NCBI GenBank assembly: GCA_016858145.1
Contig: JAEHOE010000108.1
Location: 124,001 to 188,000 of the forward strand
Length of the DNA: 64,000 bases
From: Edaphochlamys debaryana
Taxonomy: Eukaryota > Chlorophyta > Chlorophyceae > Chlamydomonadales
Direction: 5' to 3'
In this document: positions 46,281 to 58,111 of the stretch, in pieces
Layout of the letters: every line of letters begins with the position of its first letter
Position numbering within the stretch: the stretch's first letter is position 1
Notes under the pieces: model-generated
Databases searched by the model: none
Told to the model about the DNA's origin: nothing
The model's input: the letters and a program-made list of their open reading frames with translations, nothing else
Position numbers and translations under genes: made by a program

Positions 46281-48206
46281 GTGTACGACACGTACCATGT
46301 ACGGTGCGCAGTACGGCGTGCCGTGCTGTGCGTGGCATGGCGCTGATGGCCGCCGTGGCGTCAAAAGCTGGGTTGTTGGATTGGATGAGCATGCGGCGCG
46401 TGCTCGGATGCGCTGGTGGACACGCGGGGGCCATGGGCCGGGGCCATGGGGTTGAGCTGGCGGCCATCCATTCAGGCGGGGGTTGGGGTCGGGGTTGGCA
46501 TGTGGTTGGTTGAGCTGGCGGCTGTCATGTGTGCGATGCCGAGGTTGAGGGGCGACCAGCCATGTCCCTATGGAGGACCCGAGCATGCTGCTGCGTGCTG
46601 CGGGCCGTGTCGGATCACGTGTCGGAACTGCGCGCAACGCTGCGGAAGCGAGACAGCGGTGGAATGTGGGGGCTGACGACCTGAATGAAGTTGTGTTCTT
46701 GCAAGGCGGCGACTGGATGTGGTATGCGCTCTGAGCTTTACACCTGTGCTTGGTTTGCGAGGGGGCGATTGGGCTTTGCCGACTGCCGAGGTGCCTCAGG
46801 GCGCGTCTGAGCACTTGTGTACCTCTCAACTGAACTTGAGAAGGGGTAACACGGAGAGGCTCATGTGAAGATACATGCTAGGGACGCGTGACGTACACAA
46901 GCCATCACACATCCATCCACTCAAGCGGGCAGCCAGACCTGAAAGTCGCAACTTATGTCCACCACAGCCGGGGCCTAGTAAGCGCCCCTCATCAATTGTG
47001 GGGCCGTTGCCAAGACACAAGTCCAGTCGTCACTGGCCGTGCCAGTCCAACTTAGCCCATGACCCCAGTAACTCAAGTCTAGAATCGCCCCCTCTTCAGA
47101 AGGGGGAACGAGCGCACAAATGATAAGTGCACTGGTAAGCATCGCATGACAGCTCATAGCGAGGCCCCCCCCCTCATTTTGGGGGGGGGGAAGGGGGGGG
47201 GGGGGGTCCAGGGGGACGGCATGTCGGCAAATCGCGAATGCTCGGCAGAGCTCTTGACCTCTAGCGAACCCGCGCTGCGCTATCGCGGCTTTCCAGTAAC
47301 CCTCCATTGCATGCAGTAGCCATTCACACATTGAACACGAAGAGCGTGGCTGCGAGCTGCAAAAGCGACTGCAAAAGCTGCCCGCGACGGTTCATCGGCG
47401 GTCGCCGGCTCGCGCCTCACGGGCTTCTGCCCCCGCGAACAAGTATATTATGAGTGCCTCTGATGGCCAGATCAGGTTGCAGGTCGCGAGAGGGCCCGTA
47501 GAGCTCAAAGCTCTATGCTTGTTTCACACTTTTGAGGTCATGTCTAGATACTGGGGTAACCACGCGGGCCGTACGCCAGGAGCCCAGGCACCGCCTCCCC
47601 CAGTCACGCGCACACGTTAAGCCGTCAGCTGTCTTGCATTCTTCGCCTTCTTCTTGTGGTTACCATGTGGTGTGTGCGGCGTCCCAGCGCCAGCCGCCCA
47701 CTCGCGCGCTCCGTCTGTTGTCCCCACCCCCGCCCAAGACACCCCGTCCGGCATGCATGGCCCCGCCCCGCTAGCTCACGCTTTGCCTGCCCGAGATCCG
47801 ACCCACACGACTCACAGCTGCTCGTTGCCTGAACACCCCTCTCCCCGTACAGCCCCTCTAAAGCCACTGGCGCGGCATGCCTCGCTCCAGTTTGTCCGTA
47901 ACTCGCGCTGTCTCTTATCGCCGCGCCTCACCCCAAGTCGCCGCCCCGCCGTCACGGCTCGGTCCGCTCTCGCTGCTGGGCTTGCGCCGCCACCGCTTTC
48001 TGCAGCACCGATCAAAGGACCCGTCCTTCAGGGCGCCGTCCGCCGCGCCTCCCCCAGCTGTGCTCCGCCTCCGCCTCCGCCAGCCCCGCCTTCATCAGCG
48101 CCTGCCCTTGCGCCGCCTCCTGCTGCCCCTGCGCCTCCGCCTCCGCGTTCCGCCAGCAGCAGCCAAGCGCTCCATCCACCGCCCTCCTGGCAGACCCCGC
48201 CGTGAC
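46281..48206. other. Tail-to-tail intergenic region between X1 and X2
   Basis: This region holds the 3' flanks of two convergent family-X genes. It contains the poly-C/poly-G inverted repeat listed separately and a pyrimidine-rich stretch at 48,050-48,180 made of GCCTCCGCCTCC-like repeats. No gene is supported, and I see no TGTAA poly-A signal for either gene. Confidence 0.5.
47164..47213. repeat. Poly-C/poly-G inverted repeat
   Basis: A run of nine C, a short CTCATTTT-type spacer, then ten G, AA and a second run of about 14 G, followed by TCCAGGGGG. The C and G runs can pair as a hairpin, and the G runs can form a quadruplex. It lies close to the midpoint between the ends of X1 and X2. Confidence 0.85.
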
Positions 48207-51200
48207 TCAAGATGCCGCCTGCTGCGCCTGCCCCTGCCCCCCTGCCTCCGCCTGCTGCCCCTCCGCCTCCGCCCCCGCCAGCAGCAGCGCCCGGCTGAGC
48301 TCCTCCATGGCGTAGGCTCCGCTGGGGTGGCTGCGCTGCGGCGGGGCCACGGAGATGCCCTGGGGGACGGGGAAGCAGTGCAGACACCTTCGCGCCAGCA
48401 ACAGCAGACACGAGTGGGAGTGGACTACTGCCAGCAACAGCACCCAGGTTTATCACAGGGGCCAGATGGCCAAACCCCAGCCCGTTCGTCACCGCCCGTG
48501 CACCACTTGGCCTCCCGCCTGCGTGACCTGGCTCCCACCGCCATGCCCCCCGCACCCACGCTCCGCGTCATCCCTCCCCCCCGTAACAATACCATGCCCC
48601 CCGCACCCACCCTCCGCGTCGCCTCCTTCTCCAAAAGCCGGCCGTCGTAGTGCTGCGAGTGCAGGTGGAACAGCAGCGACCCCACCAGGGCTCGCACCGC
48701 ACCGGGCTCCGGCTCAGGCGGGGGCAGCGCCTCGGCCGGGGCGGCGCCTGGGGGCAGGGAGAGGAAGGAAGGAGCACAGCCATTCAAGGTTGCGGCGAGG
48801 TACGCTGGGATCCTGAAGCATCTCCGTGTATTCTGCTCAAGGAAGTCCGGGACCTGGACCTGGGACCGAGAGTCCGGGCTTATTATAGACAACGGGGCGT
48901 AATGCCGCGGCGGCGTAGTGCCGCCTATGAACGGGGGACCCTCCCGAGGGTTGAAAGGCCATGGAGCCACCGAGAGTCCGGGCACAGCGGAGCCTCCGTA
49001 CAGGCCCACCGTCTACCGGCACTTCGAAGGTTGCGCCGGACACGTGCAAGAAATCCTGGGGCAGGGTGACCTGCTGGCACAACGGACCCTTTGCGTGAGG
49101 GCCTACTCGGGCAGAGCTCACCTTTGTGTTTCTTGGGCGGCTTCCTCCCGCCGGGGCTGGTCCCCGTCGCCGCCGCCTGCCGCGCCGCCTCCTCCTCCCG
49201 CAGCTTCTCCGCTGCCCTCGCAGTCAGCCAGTCCAGGAGCACTCCCATGCACCCCTCGCTGCCGGGCAACGGCTGCGGCCCCAGGTCGGCTGCAGCGCTG
49301 CCGCTGCCGCTCGGGCCCGTGCTGCTAGGTGCAGGCGCGCCCGGGCCGCCGCCGCCACCGCCACCGGCGCCTGTCCGGAGCGAGGGCGGCGGCCGGCTCC
49401 CGAGGGAGCTGACTACGTGGTGGGGGTACCAGCCTGTGGAATGGTTGAAACAAGGCGTTGGGGTCTGACGTGGCACTGGCTCTTTCAGCAGGACAGAGAG
49501 CAGGACAGGTGCCCTGCGCTGCTCCTTTTGGATGGTGCCGCATTGTGTACGGCGCTTCGGAGCTGTTGAGTTCCCCTCATGCTCTTCACCCTTGGTGGCC
49601 CCATGTCTCCACGAGTACGGCGTGTACGGCAAAGCGGTAACCGGCCCCCGGGGCGACTAGCCTTCAAGTGTATAAGGCCTTGTGTACGGCATGTACGGCA
49701 TTCCGTACGGCACTGACCTTTCTTGCTGTCCGCCTGGCAGTAGTCCTCCCAGCTCATGCGCTCCAGCAGCTCCCCCACCAGCTCGCGCCAGTCCTCGCCG
49801 TCGCCGTCGGCGTAGCGGAGCGCCGTCATCAGGGGCACGGTGCTGAGGTGTGGCGCAGTGGGCGAGAGGAAAAAGAGTGAAGGGAAGGGGCTGAGGGCTG
49901 CCCGGGCCTTGGGCCAGCCAAGGGGCTCTCACGCCGCTGGGTTTTGGTCTGTGAGCAGAGCATGAGCGCTAAGGACCGTTGGGCCCCCAGAAACCGGGCC
50001 CCCGGGCCCACCAACCCCAACCACATCGTCACGCACCGGTCGTTGGTCCGAGCCATGACGAGCTCCGAATGCCGCCGTACTGGCGGCGGAGGTGAAGAGG
50101 TTCCCGCGGCGGCCGCGCCCGCCGCCGACCCGCCGCTCCCGCCGCCGCCACGCGCGGCCCGGCCTCGCCCTCGCCCTTGGGATGGCGAGGGCGGCGGCGC
50201 AAGTGGTGCCGCTGGCGGCGGCGCTGTCGAGCGCTCCAGCAGCCACCGTACGACACGAAGCCGTACGGACATCGGCATGTACGGCACGGTGTACCAGCCG
50301 TAGTACGAGGCCCGGTTACGGGGCCCATCGGGCCGGATGTTCGGTCCACTGGCGTCGTCCGCGGCGGTTGGCGGCGGCGGCCTGTGTGGAGGGCCGAAGT
50401 CTTACGGCTTGCCATAGGGATTGGTTGTGACCCAGGCATGCAAGTGATAACAAGTAGAAGCGTGGCCTCTGCTGAGCGTAGATGCCGCCTGCCAGTGGGA
50501 ACGCGCTTCGCCTTGTCCCACGCAACCCCGCGCACACCCCACGCACCACAGCTTGTGCACCGTGACTGCCAGGTGCAGGGGCGTGAAGCGGTCCGCGTGC
50601 ACCCGGTCCCACTGCACCGACCAGCCGGGGTTGGGGTCGGCGGCGCCCGGGCCTGGGCCCGGGCTGCCGGCGCTCGGGGACGGCGGCGGCGTGGGGAGGC
50701 CCTCACGCCGCGGCAGGCGGGGCAGCAGCGCCTCCATCGCCTGCCCAGCCGACAGGAAAAGAGCATGCTTAGACCCCTTTGCTCCCCATGGCCCATAGCC
50801 CAGCCACTCCCATGCCCAAGGCTGCTCCTGCCCTCATCTGTTTCCCAGTACCTAGCCAACCCCCATTACCTGCAGGTTGCCCATGACCACTGCCTCGAGA
50901 AACAGGTACACGAAGTTCTGGGCCGCCGCCAGCTGCCACTGCCGGCTGCACATCTCCTCAGCCGTTGGCGGCGCCTCGGCGGCGGCAGCGGCGCTGCAGG
51001 ACGTGTCGCCAGGACGATAAGGCACGTCAGCACGTAAGACGTGGAGGCGCAGTACGACAAGGCAGACAGCACCGATCCCCATGTCAAGTGCGCTGAATAG
51101 CCCTGAAGCGCACCTGCCCCCGCCGCCCTCATCGCCCGTCTCCGCCGCGCCTCTCCCTGCCGACCCCGCTTCGCTCCCAGCACCGCCGCCGTCGCGCGCC

Positions 51201-53511
51201 GTGGCAGGGGCGCGCTTGGGCCTGCCGCCGCCGCCGCCGCCGGCTGCAGCGCCGCCGGGTCCCGCCGCTGCCGGCTCGTCGCCTCGGTCCACCACCACGA
51301 GAGAGACCTTGGGGGCGTACCACACCTCTGTACCGGACAGCTTGTACGTTGCCGGCACCACGCGCGCCGGCTCGGGCAGCATCTCAGCCGCCTGCGGTGA
51401 GCACGAGAGGGAGCTGAAGGGCTATCCCTTGTTGTGGGTTGCGCAGCTGAAGGGCTATCCCTTCTTATGACACATGCGCAACGCTGGAGCCCCATTGCAC
51501 ATCGCTAGATAGCGATTAGGCTGGCCTGCCGACACAGCGATAGGCTGGCGCCTCCCCTGCCGTACGGTGCCGTACGCCACTACAGCTCCCACCTGTGCCT
51601 CCGACAGCTCGCCAGGCGCTGCCAGGAAGAAGCGGCTGACTCGGCAGTCCCGGGGCCACTCGGCGTTGCCAGAGCCCAGAAAGCCCTTGACCTCGATCAG
51701 CATGCCGCCCGCACCCACGCGCGGCGGCGGCTGTGGTGCGCTGCCACCGCCACCGCCGCCACCGCCTGCGCCACTGCCGCCGCCGCCGCCACCAGCGCTC
51801 GTGGGCACTTCATCCGCGGCTACCTGTGCGTTGGGCGCATGCATGCTGTGAGCACGGCAGCGTGACAGCATCGCGCTACACGGGCACTGGTGGGCACCGG
51901 CGTCACACATGCATGTCTTGCCAGCCATGTCTTGCTGGAGCGCACCTTGTGGATTGTGCCGCCGCTGGGGCCGCCGAGCCCCGTGAGGCCGCTGGACTGT
52001 GGGGGTAGGCGCAGTAGCAATAGCAATAGCGGAACAGGTCGCCGTCACATCGGCCCAGGGTCAGGCACATAGATTGCAATCCTGCATACCCACGAAGAGC
52101 CTCCAACTCAACGGTAAAGAGAGTGGTCAGCTTGCCGACGCCGGTAACTACCCGTGTCCGCTCACCTTGATCCCGAAAGCCGCAAACACCACCTGGTGAT
52201 CGACCTCATCCTGCCGCCTGGCAGGCCACGTACGGCAGGCTGCCGTACCGCTGCGCACGTGATGCGCGAGCAGGCGGTGCAGATTTTCGTACTGCCCCCT
52301 GCGCCGAACAAGCGGTCCGGACGACGCTGTCGCTGCTGGGCCGGGCCCTGGCCCCGGCGGCCCTGGCTCGAGCCCTGCGCGGCGGCGGGGCAGGAGAATT
52401 ACAATCCAGTGATAAGAGCAAGAGGCGTAAGCGCGTGGCTCTTTGCCCCAGCACTGTCAGCTCACTCACCGCCAGCGCCCAGAAAGCCTGTCGCCGCGCC
52501 AGGATCCGCAAGGGTTGTATTGCTGGCAGTCCATGGCCCTGCTAGTGCGCTGCGGTGGAACGGGTGCCCAGCGCCCGCTGAGGATGCGGAAGGCCCTGCA
52601 TTACCGCCTGCCGCCGCCTGGGCCGCGGCCGCCAAGGCCGCCTCCAGCTGGGGCCCTGTTGGGCGCGAGGGCCAGAAAGCGATTAGGGGCGGGAAGGTCC
52701 ACGTGCCCGACGGCACAACAGGGGGCGGGTCAACGTGCGCGACCGGCCCAGCCAGCCCTCCCGGTCGCCCTCCCGGTCGCTCTCGCACCCTCCGTAAATG
52801 CTCCACAGTCCTCTGTGGCTATACTGCTGGATACCGGAACGATTGAGGGCGGGCGCGCGACGCGAGCGATGTCAACTTGCGCAAATGGGTTTTGCGAGCA
52901 AGCTAGTCCAGCAGCCGTTAGACAGTTCAAGCTCCTCTCCGCAATATAGAGAGGACCTGCGCACAGTTCTCAGCTGGTCTGCGCTAAGCTGGTGGGGCAA
53001 TGTCTCTCGCGCATGCTCGGGTTCAGCCAAATGTTACTTTGTACTTATAGTAACTTGATGCCTTGACCATATGAACGGCCAGCGGTGTGTGGAGAGCACA
53101 CGCCTTGCAGCGATGCTGCCATAGGCACGAACCCCTCTCTTCCCCCCCGCCCGAGCGGTGAGATGAGATGGCGTCAAGCTCAGACTCACCACCTAGGGCT
53201 CTCGCAGCGAAGCCGAACCCGGCCATTGCTGCTGACGGCGCCCCCAACGGCTGCGGGTGCGGATCCAGCCCCGGCGGGTGGTGGACGAACAGGGGAGGTG
53301 GCGGCGGCAGGATCAGCTGATGACGGTCGGGCGGCGGCATCGGCGGCTGTTGCGGACAGACGAGTGACTCTGCCGGCACGTGGCCGTCTTCCCCCTGGAT
53401 CTGGGCAAGGAGTTGGAGGAACTCGCTTGGCCCGCCGCCGCCGCCCATGCCGCCGCCGTCGCCTCCTGACCCGGCGGCGTCACCCATGCCGCCGCCGCCG
53501 CGCCCTGCCAT
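48207..53511 (-). CDS. Family-X protein 2, intact (13 exons)
   Basis: Predicted exons: 53511-53190, 52655-52470, 52374-52166, 51996-51946, 51823-51593, 51391-51114, 50993-50870, 50740-50547, 50348-50037, 49842-49718, 49433-49122, 48747-48611, 48359-48207. Every junction agrees in phase and gives 877 aa. The N-terminal 200 residues are Gly/Pro/Ala-rich. Conserved blocks: ENLHRLLAHHVRSG...DEVDHQVVFAAFGIK (about 200-239), GGMLIEVKGFLGSGN and FFLAAPGELSEAQ (to 333), MLPEPARVVPATY...EVWYAPKVSLVVV, QWQLAAAQNFVYLFLEAVVM, RFTPLHLAVTVHKLW, RLRVVRWLLERS, ALRYADGDGEDWRELVGELL, RMSWEDYCQADSKKG, GWYPHHVVSSLGSR, RALVGSLLFHLHSQHYDG and AMEELSRALLLAG. TPLHLAV plus VVRWLLERS resembles one ankyrin repeat. There is no signal peptide or membrane segment, so it is probably soluble. 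I do not recognise the family and propose no function. Confidence 0.82.
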
Positions 53512-55387
53512 CTGGTGGCTACCTTAAGAAGCGCCAGCGTGGCTTCGCTGGGCGTAGACAGAGTGGACTTTGAGGTCTGCTGACAGCCGCCGCCAAGTTA
53601 AGCCAAGGGTGCGCAGCAACGCGAAGGGAAGGACGCGAGGCGCGGGGTGGGACCGGGACCCAGCCGCAGCGTGATCTGGGCGGGGCCGTGCTGTTTGGTG
53701 GTGGACGTGGTTGATCTGCTCCGCTGGAAGGTCCTCTTGCCGGCAGCGTGGCAGGGACTGGCCTACTGGCACAGATCTGGGAGAAGGGCAGGAAGCGGAG
53801 ACGATAGGGGGCGGAGGGCCACTTAAGAGCAACACAGCCCGGGACGCCGGCCGCCAGCTCCCAGCCGCCGGGCCCTCTCGGTATGACATTCAAGCCCAGT
53901 GTGCATGGTCGAAGGCGCTTGAGCTGGCACCGAGCTCACCGTGGGAACCACGGCCGCGAGAGCGTCGCGACGGTCGCACGCCCGAAAGCTGCTTTCAATC
54001 GCGCCAGAGCACTGACTGATATCTATTGATTCGCGAGTTGCCTACGAGTTGCAGAGAGGCGGTCGCGAGCGAGCGTTTGCAGATATGCGCGCGAGACGTC
54101 GCCGTGAATTCCCGGCCGAGAGGGCGCCCACGGACCGGACCCGAACCGGACCCGCCCCTTGTTGCGTAGACTGCTTCCGTGCCCCACGCCCAAATACAAG
54201 CGTAACCTAGAGGTCTCACAGCGCGCCCAGTCAACAAGGAGCCCCAACTTGGATTGTCACCAGGCGACCACCACACCGGCACCCCTGGGCATCCTGCATG
54301 TCACTCGACAGCGCAGCGCCTCCAGTCAGCAGTGCGCCCGAACTCGCACAGAGGCCTTTCCCCCCCTCACACCCCCCCTTATCTATCGGTTTTCCTTCGC
54401 TCTCCGATGCTCCTAAGTCCCCGTGTCCCCGTCTTTCCCTGTTCTCGCAGTCCTCCTCCTCCTCCTGTCCCCCCGCAGCGCCCTCCTCGCCCTCCGCCGC
54501 CCGCTCCGGCCCCCCGCCCGCCCGCTGCAGATGGAGGGCAGCGTGGACCCGAGGGTGGGCACCGCCTGTCTGCCTGCCTGAGGCTTTCACGAAGCGCACC
54601 ATCTCTCCTGTACGTCTACGACCTCGAGCCCCCACTAATGTCCTCTGCCCCCACTCTCAGTCCTCAGGTGTCCACAAGTCTGGCCCAACGCACTGCCATA
54701 AGCACTCCTGCCCTCGTGGTCCCAAACTCTGCACGAAACGCTCCAGGACAGCTGCTAGCGCTTGCCCACAAGCCTTGATCCCCAGATCCCAAAAAGCCTG
54801 TACGAAGCGGTATACTATACACGCTCCTCAACCCCTACGCACGGCCACACAAAGAACTCACAGACAGGTAGCCCCTCCCACGGCCACACAAGGGACGACA
54901 CCCCTAGAATGAACGGTACGCATGCACCTTTCTAGTTCGGACCATTGAGCCCCCACTCGCGCTCAGCAACTAACCCACAAGCTCCTGAACCAAGTGTCTC
55001 CAACAAGGACGCAACCCAAGGTCCCTACACGTTGCCAAGCCTACATCCGGCTCGCATACATTGCACTCAGTGCGGTACATGGAGACCTAAGCCTCAACTG
55101 CCACTCACCGGTCTTGCTCGCCAGCCCTACCCCTAGGCACGCGTCCGCACAGGTCCGTAGCCTGACCCCCAAGTTCGCTATGCACCTATAAGGTCCCTGG
55201 TCACCCGCCAAGGCGCAAGCCCCCAAGTCCCTACGCGTCCCGGTCCTGCTCCCCGACGGGGAGTCCCCGTCCCAGTCTCCAGACTCTGACCCCTCCCCGT
55301 CCTCCTCCTCCTCGCCCTCGCCCTCCTCCTGCTCCCAGTCCTCGTCGCTGTCCTCTACCTCCGTGTCCGCCTCCTCCTCCTCGCTCG
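53512..55387. other. Intergenic region between X2 and ankyrin gene 2
   Basis: This contains the promoter side of X2 and the 3' flank of ankyrin gene 2. A Glu/Gly-rich open frame on the minus strand at 54,231-54,635 (EEEEDCENRERRGHGD-type composition) is not supported by splice sites or a paralogue. After 54,640 the sequence is C/A-rich with no feature I can name. Confidence 0.4.
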
Positions 55388-57392
55388 TCAGCTGCGGCTC
55401 CCCCGCTGCCGCCCTGGCGGCCCGCCACTGCGCCCGGGCCCACGCACACACCTCCGAGCAGTCCTCGATGAAAATCTTGGCGACTTGAAGGCACTCTTCC
55501 ACTCCACGGGAAAACCAGCCTCCACGAGCCACCGCAGCGCCGGGAGGGGCGCGGAAAACCAGTCGCGTCCCGAGATTGCATCCGCAAAGGCGCATCCGTC
55601 CGGGGGGCCGAAGGGCATGCCCAGGCGCCGGAGGACCTCGAGCGTGTGGATGTCGCCCTTCCCAGCCGCAGCGACGTAGGGGCTGCCGTCTGCCTGCATT
55701 AAGATGCGGAGAGGGGGGGAACACATGATGTATTGGACCACGGGCAGGAGTCCTGAGGTCTTGCCTGCCCAGGATGCCAAGGGAGGAGGCTCGCGTGGGA
55801 GACACGGCAGGCAGGTCTGACCACAGCAATCCTGAAGTGTTTTTTGGCCAACGGACAAGCAGGCTCGCGTGACCCGCTCTGCTACCCACCTAACCTGGTG
55901 GGGCAACGCGACAGGCACTCGGAAAACACAGAGAACCCTTCGAGACGCCCAAGCATTCGCCGAGCATTCGCCCTTTCTCCCCGCCCGCTCCGCTCACCGG
56001 CATGGCAAAGCGCTGCTCCGCCAGAAACTCCAGAGCCGCCTCGCAGCCCGTGGCCGCTGCGCCCAGGCGGTATGACATCGTACAGACACACTCGTCCCAC
56101 GAGCTCTCGTCGCAGGGGCAGCCCAGCTCTCGCAGCCAAGCCATGACGCTGACGTCACCCGAGGCCGCCGCGTGCGCAAACAAGTCTGCAGTCAGCGTCA
56201 GATCCTGGCCCTGTCGGCGAGCCTCCTCGAGCAGCCAGGCGCTGGCCTCCCGGCTTCCCGACCGAAGCGCGTTGGGCAGGAGCGACATGGGATCCCGCCT
56301 GGGTTGGCCTGCCAGGTAACCCGCGCCAGCAAGCAGCCTCAGCTTGGCCACGTTGCCGGCCGCCGCTCGCATGTCTACCCACACACGTTCGGCAGGTGGT
56401 GGCAGCCGCCGAAGCAGCCAGCGGACCGTGTCGACGGTCTCGTTTTTGCCCCTGAGCACGTAGTGGAGGCAGACCTCAGAGGGTTGGCAGCCGTGGGCCT
56501 CCAGGAGCCATTCCAATCGGGGCACACCGTCGGGCCGGGCAGCGGCATAGCGGCCAGCGGAGGAGGTGACGCGCAAGCCCTCCGCCGCCAGCCAGTCCAC
56601 CTTCTCACGCCAGTCGGGGGTCGGGCTGGCGGCGGCGGAGGCGAGGATGTAGCCTTTGGAGCCCGTGTCAAGTGCGGAGCCCTCCTGCAGGCGCCTCCAC
56701 CACCGCTGGAGCGTCGGCAGGTCGCAGCCGGCCGCGACGCCCGCAACCATGTCGTACGCTATCGCCGTACAGGCCTCGGCCGTCTTCATGCCGGCCGGCA
56801 GCTGCTCATAAAGCCACTCGAGGAGCTCCGCGTGCCCCGCCCCGCCAGCAGCCCACAGCTCCGAGCCGCTCACTTTGGCCCCGTGTGCGAGCAGCCACTC
56901 GCACCCCACCCGGCTTCCGGCGGCAGCGGCGATCTCCAGCGCGCTGCGGTCTGTCCGATAGGGGTGGTCCAGCGGGCAGCCCCGCTCCAGGAGCCAACGG
57001 CACGCGTCCAGCTCGCCCGCCGCCGCTGCGGTGCCGATCTCCAGCGGCGACGGGGCCACACCCGCCACCGCGAGCATGCGCTCCAGGCTGGCCACATCGC
57101 CAGAGGCAGCAGCCAGGCATACGATCTGGCGCCGCTGCTCGAGGCTCAGGTCCCGCAGGGCGCCGGGGGCGGACATGTGGGTGGCGAGCCCGGGCATTGC
57201 GTGCCGCGGGACGGGTTGCTTCAAGGAGACCGTGTTCTGAAGCGAGAGGAGATCGGCAGTAGCCATGTTCACCAAGCGCAGTCCGCATGCCACCTCGTTG
57301 TTGGGCACAAAGGACGCAACGCGCTCGATAAGTTCGGGCATCCACACTCGCGAGGGGTCCTCGGGATCTCCCGGCCCAGCGTTGACCGCCAT
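55388..57392 (-). CDS. F-box-like/ankyrin-repeat protein 2, frameshifted in exon 2
   Basis: Exon 1 is 57392-55998 and exon 2 starts at 55693, with the same phase-0 junction and GTGAGCGG donor as ankyrin gene 1. The protein opens with WMPELIERVASFVPNNEVAC and carries the same ankyrin-like units (ACRWLLERGC, GCEWLLAHGA, LLEWLYEQLP). As written, exon 2 runs to a TGA at 55,388-55,390 and the product has 566 aa. Comparison with gene 1 shows one base missing near 55,484. The frame then leaves the AWARAQWRAARAAAGE and acidic Glu/Asp tail, which lie open in the next frame for over 100 codons. The copy has therefore lost its acidic tail by frameshift, unless this is a sequencing error. It is inverted relative to gene 1, and their 5' flanks match. 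Confidence 0.82.
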
Positions 57393-57770
57393 CTAACCAA
57401 GTCAGCTCCAGAAAGCCAACTATCTACGCGGTAGGCGTGGTGGAGTTCGGGTGCAATCGATGCGCGCCAAGCGCGGGAAAGTTGTGAGCACCACAGCAGC
57501 TACCCAGATGATACTCAGCAAGTGTAGTCACTGTAGGGTGCTACTAGTTGAGCTAGAGGAGCATGGCGTTCCGCGAGCTACGGTACGCCCAGGATCGGGC
57601 CATGCCGCCGTGCTGTACGGGAAGCAGTTGTCACGCAGCCTTGCCCGGTCAAGGCGGTGAGGTGGAGTGGAGGACTGCTTCACGCCGGGGCTGATAGCGG
57701 GGCAGGGGGCACGCTGGCATATGGGTTCGGGAAGTGCGGGCTGGGGTGCAGCCCCCGGGTGCAGCGCTGC
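57393..57770 (-). promoter_or_regulatory. Conserved 5' flank of ankyrin gene 2
   Basis: This is the reverse-complement match to 29,405-29,778 upstream of ankyrin gene 1. Its far side borders the divergent secreted-barrel gene that begins at 58,112. Confidence 0.75.
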
Positions 57771-58111
57771 ACATCATGTGCGCATGTGCGGCTGTGCGGC
57801 ACCCCGCTACGCGTAGAAGGCCAGCACTAGATTAGAGTCACAGTGTCTGTAAGAAAACTGGTCAGCCTAGCAGTGCCGACGGGAGGGCCGGCGCCTGGAG
57901 TCAGGCATTGCCGGGGGATGTCGGGCGGGTGCGCTGGTGCGCGCGGGGTGCACACGGGCAGGCACGGGCGTTCCGGCTGTACGGCTGGCGGGCCCGACTT
58001 GAATACATAAGCAGCCCTTCTCCACACTTGGTGATACATCTCCAGTGACCCGAATCAGTCCGCACCAGTGCACACAGCTTCCTGCTCGGCGCACTCGACA
58101 AGCACACAAAC

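Noticed and set aside
54231..54635. Glu/Gly-rich minus-strand frame resembling an ankyrin-gene acidic tail
   Set aside because: Similarity is only in composition. I could not align it with exon 2 of either ankyrin gene, and no splice sites support it.
56172..57434. 420-codon frame antisense to ankyrin gene 2
   Set aside because: It is the complement of a clear ankyrin exon; the same shadow appears opposite ankyrin gene 1.
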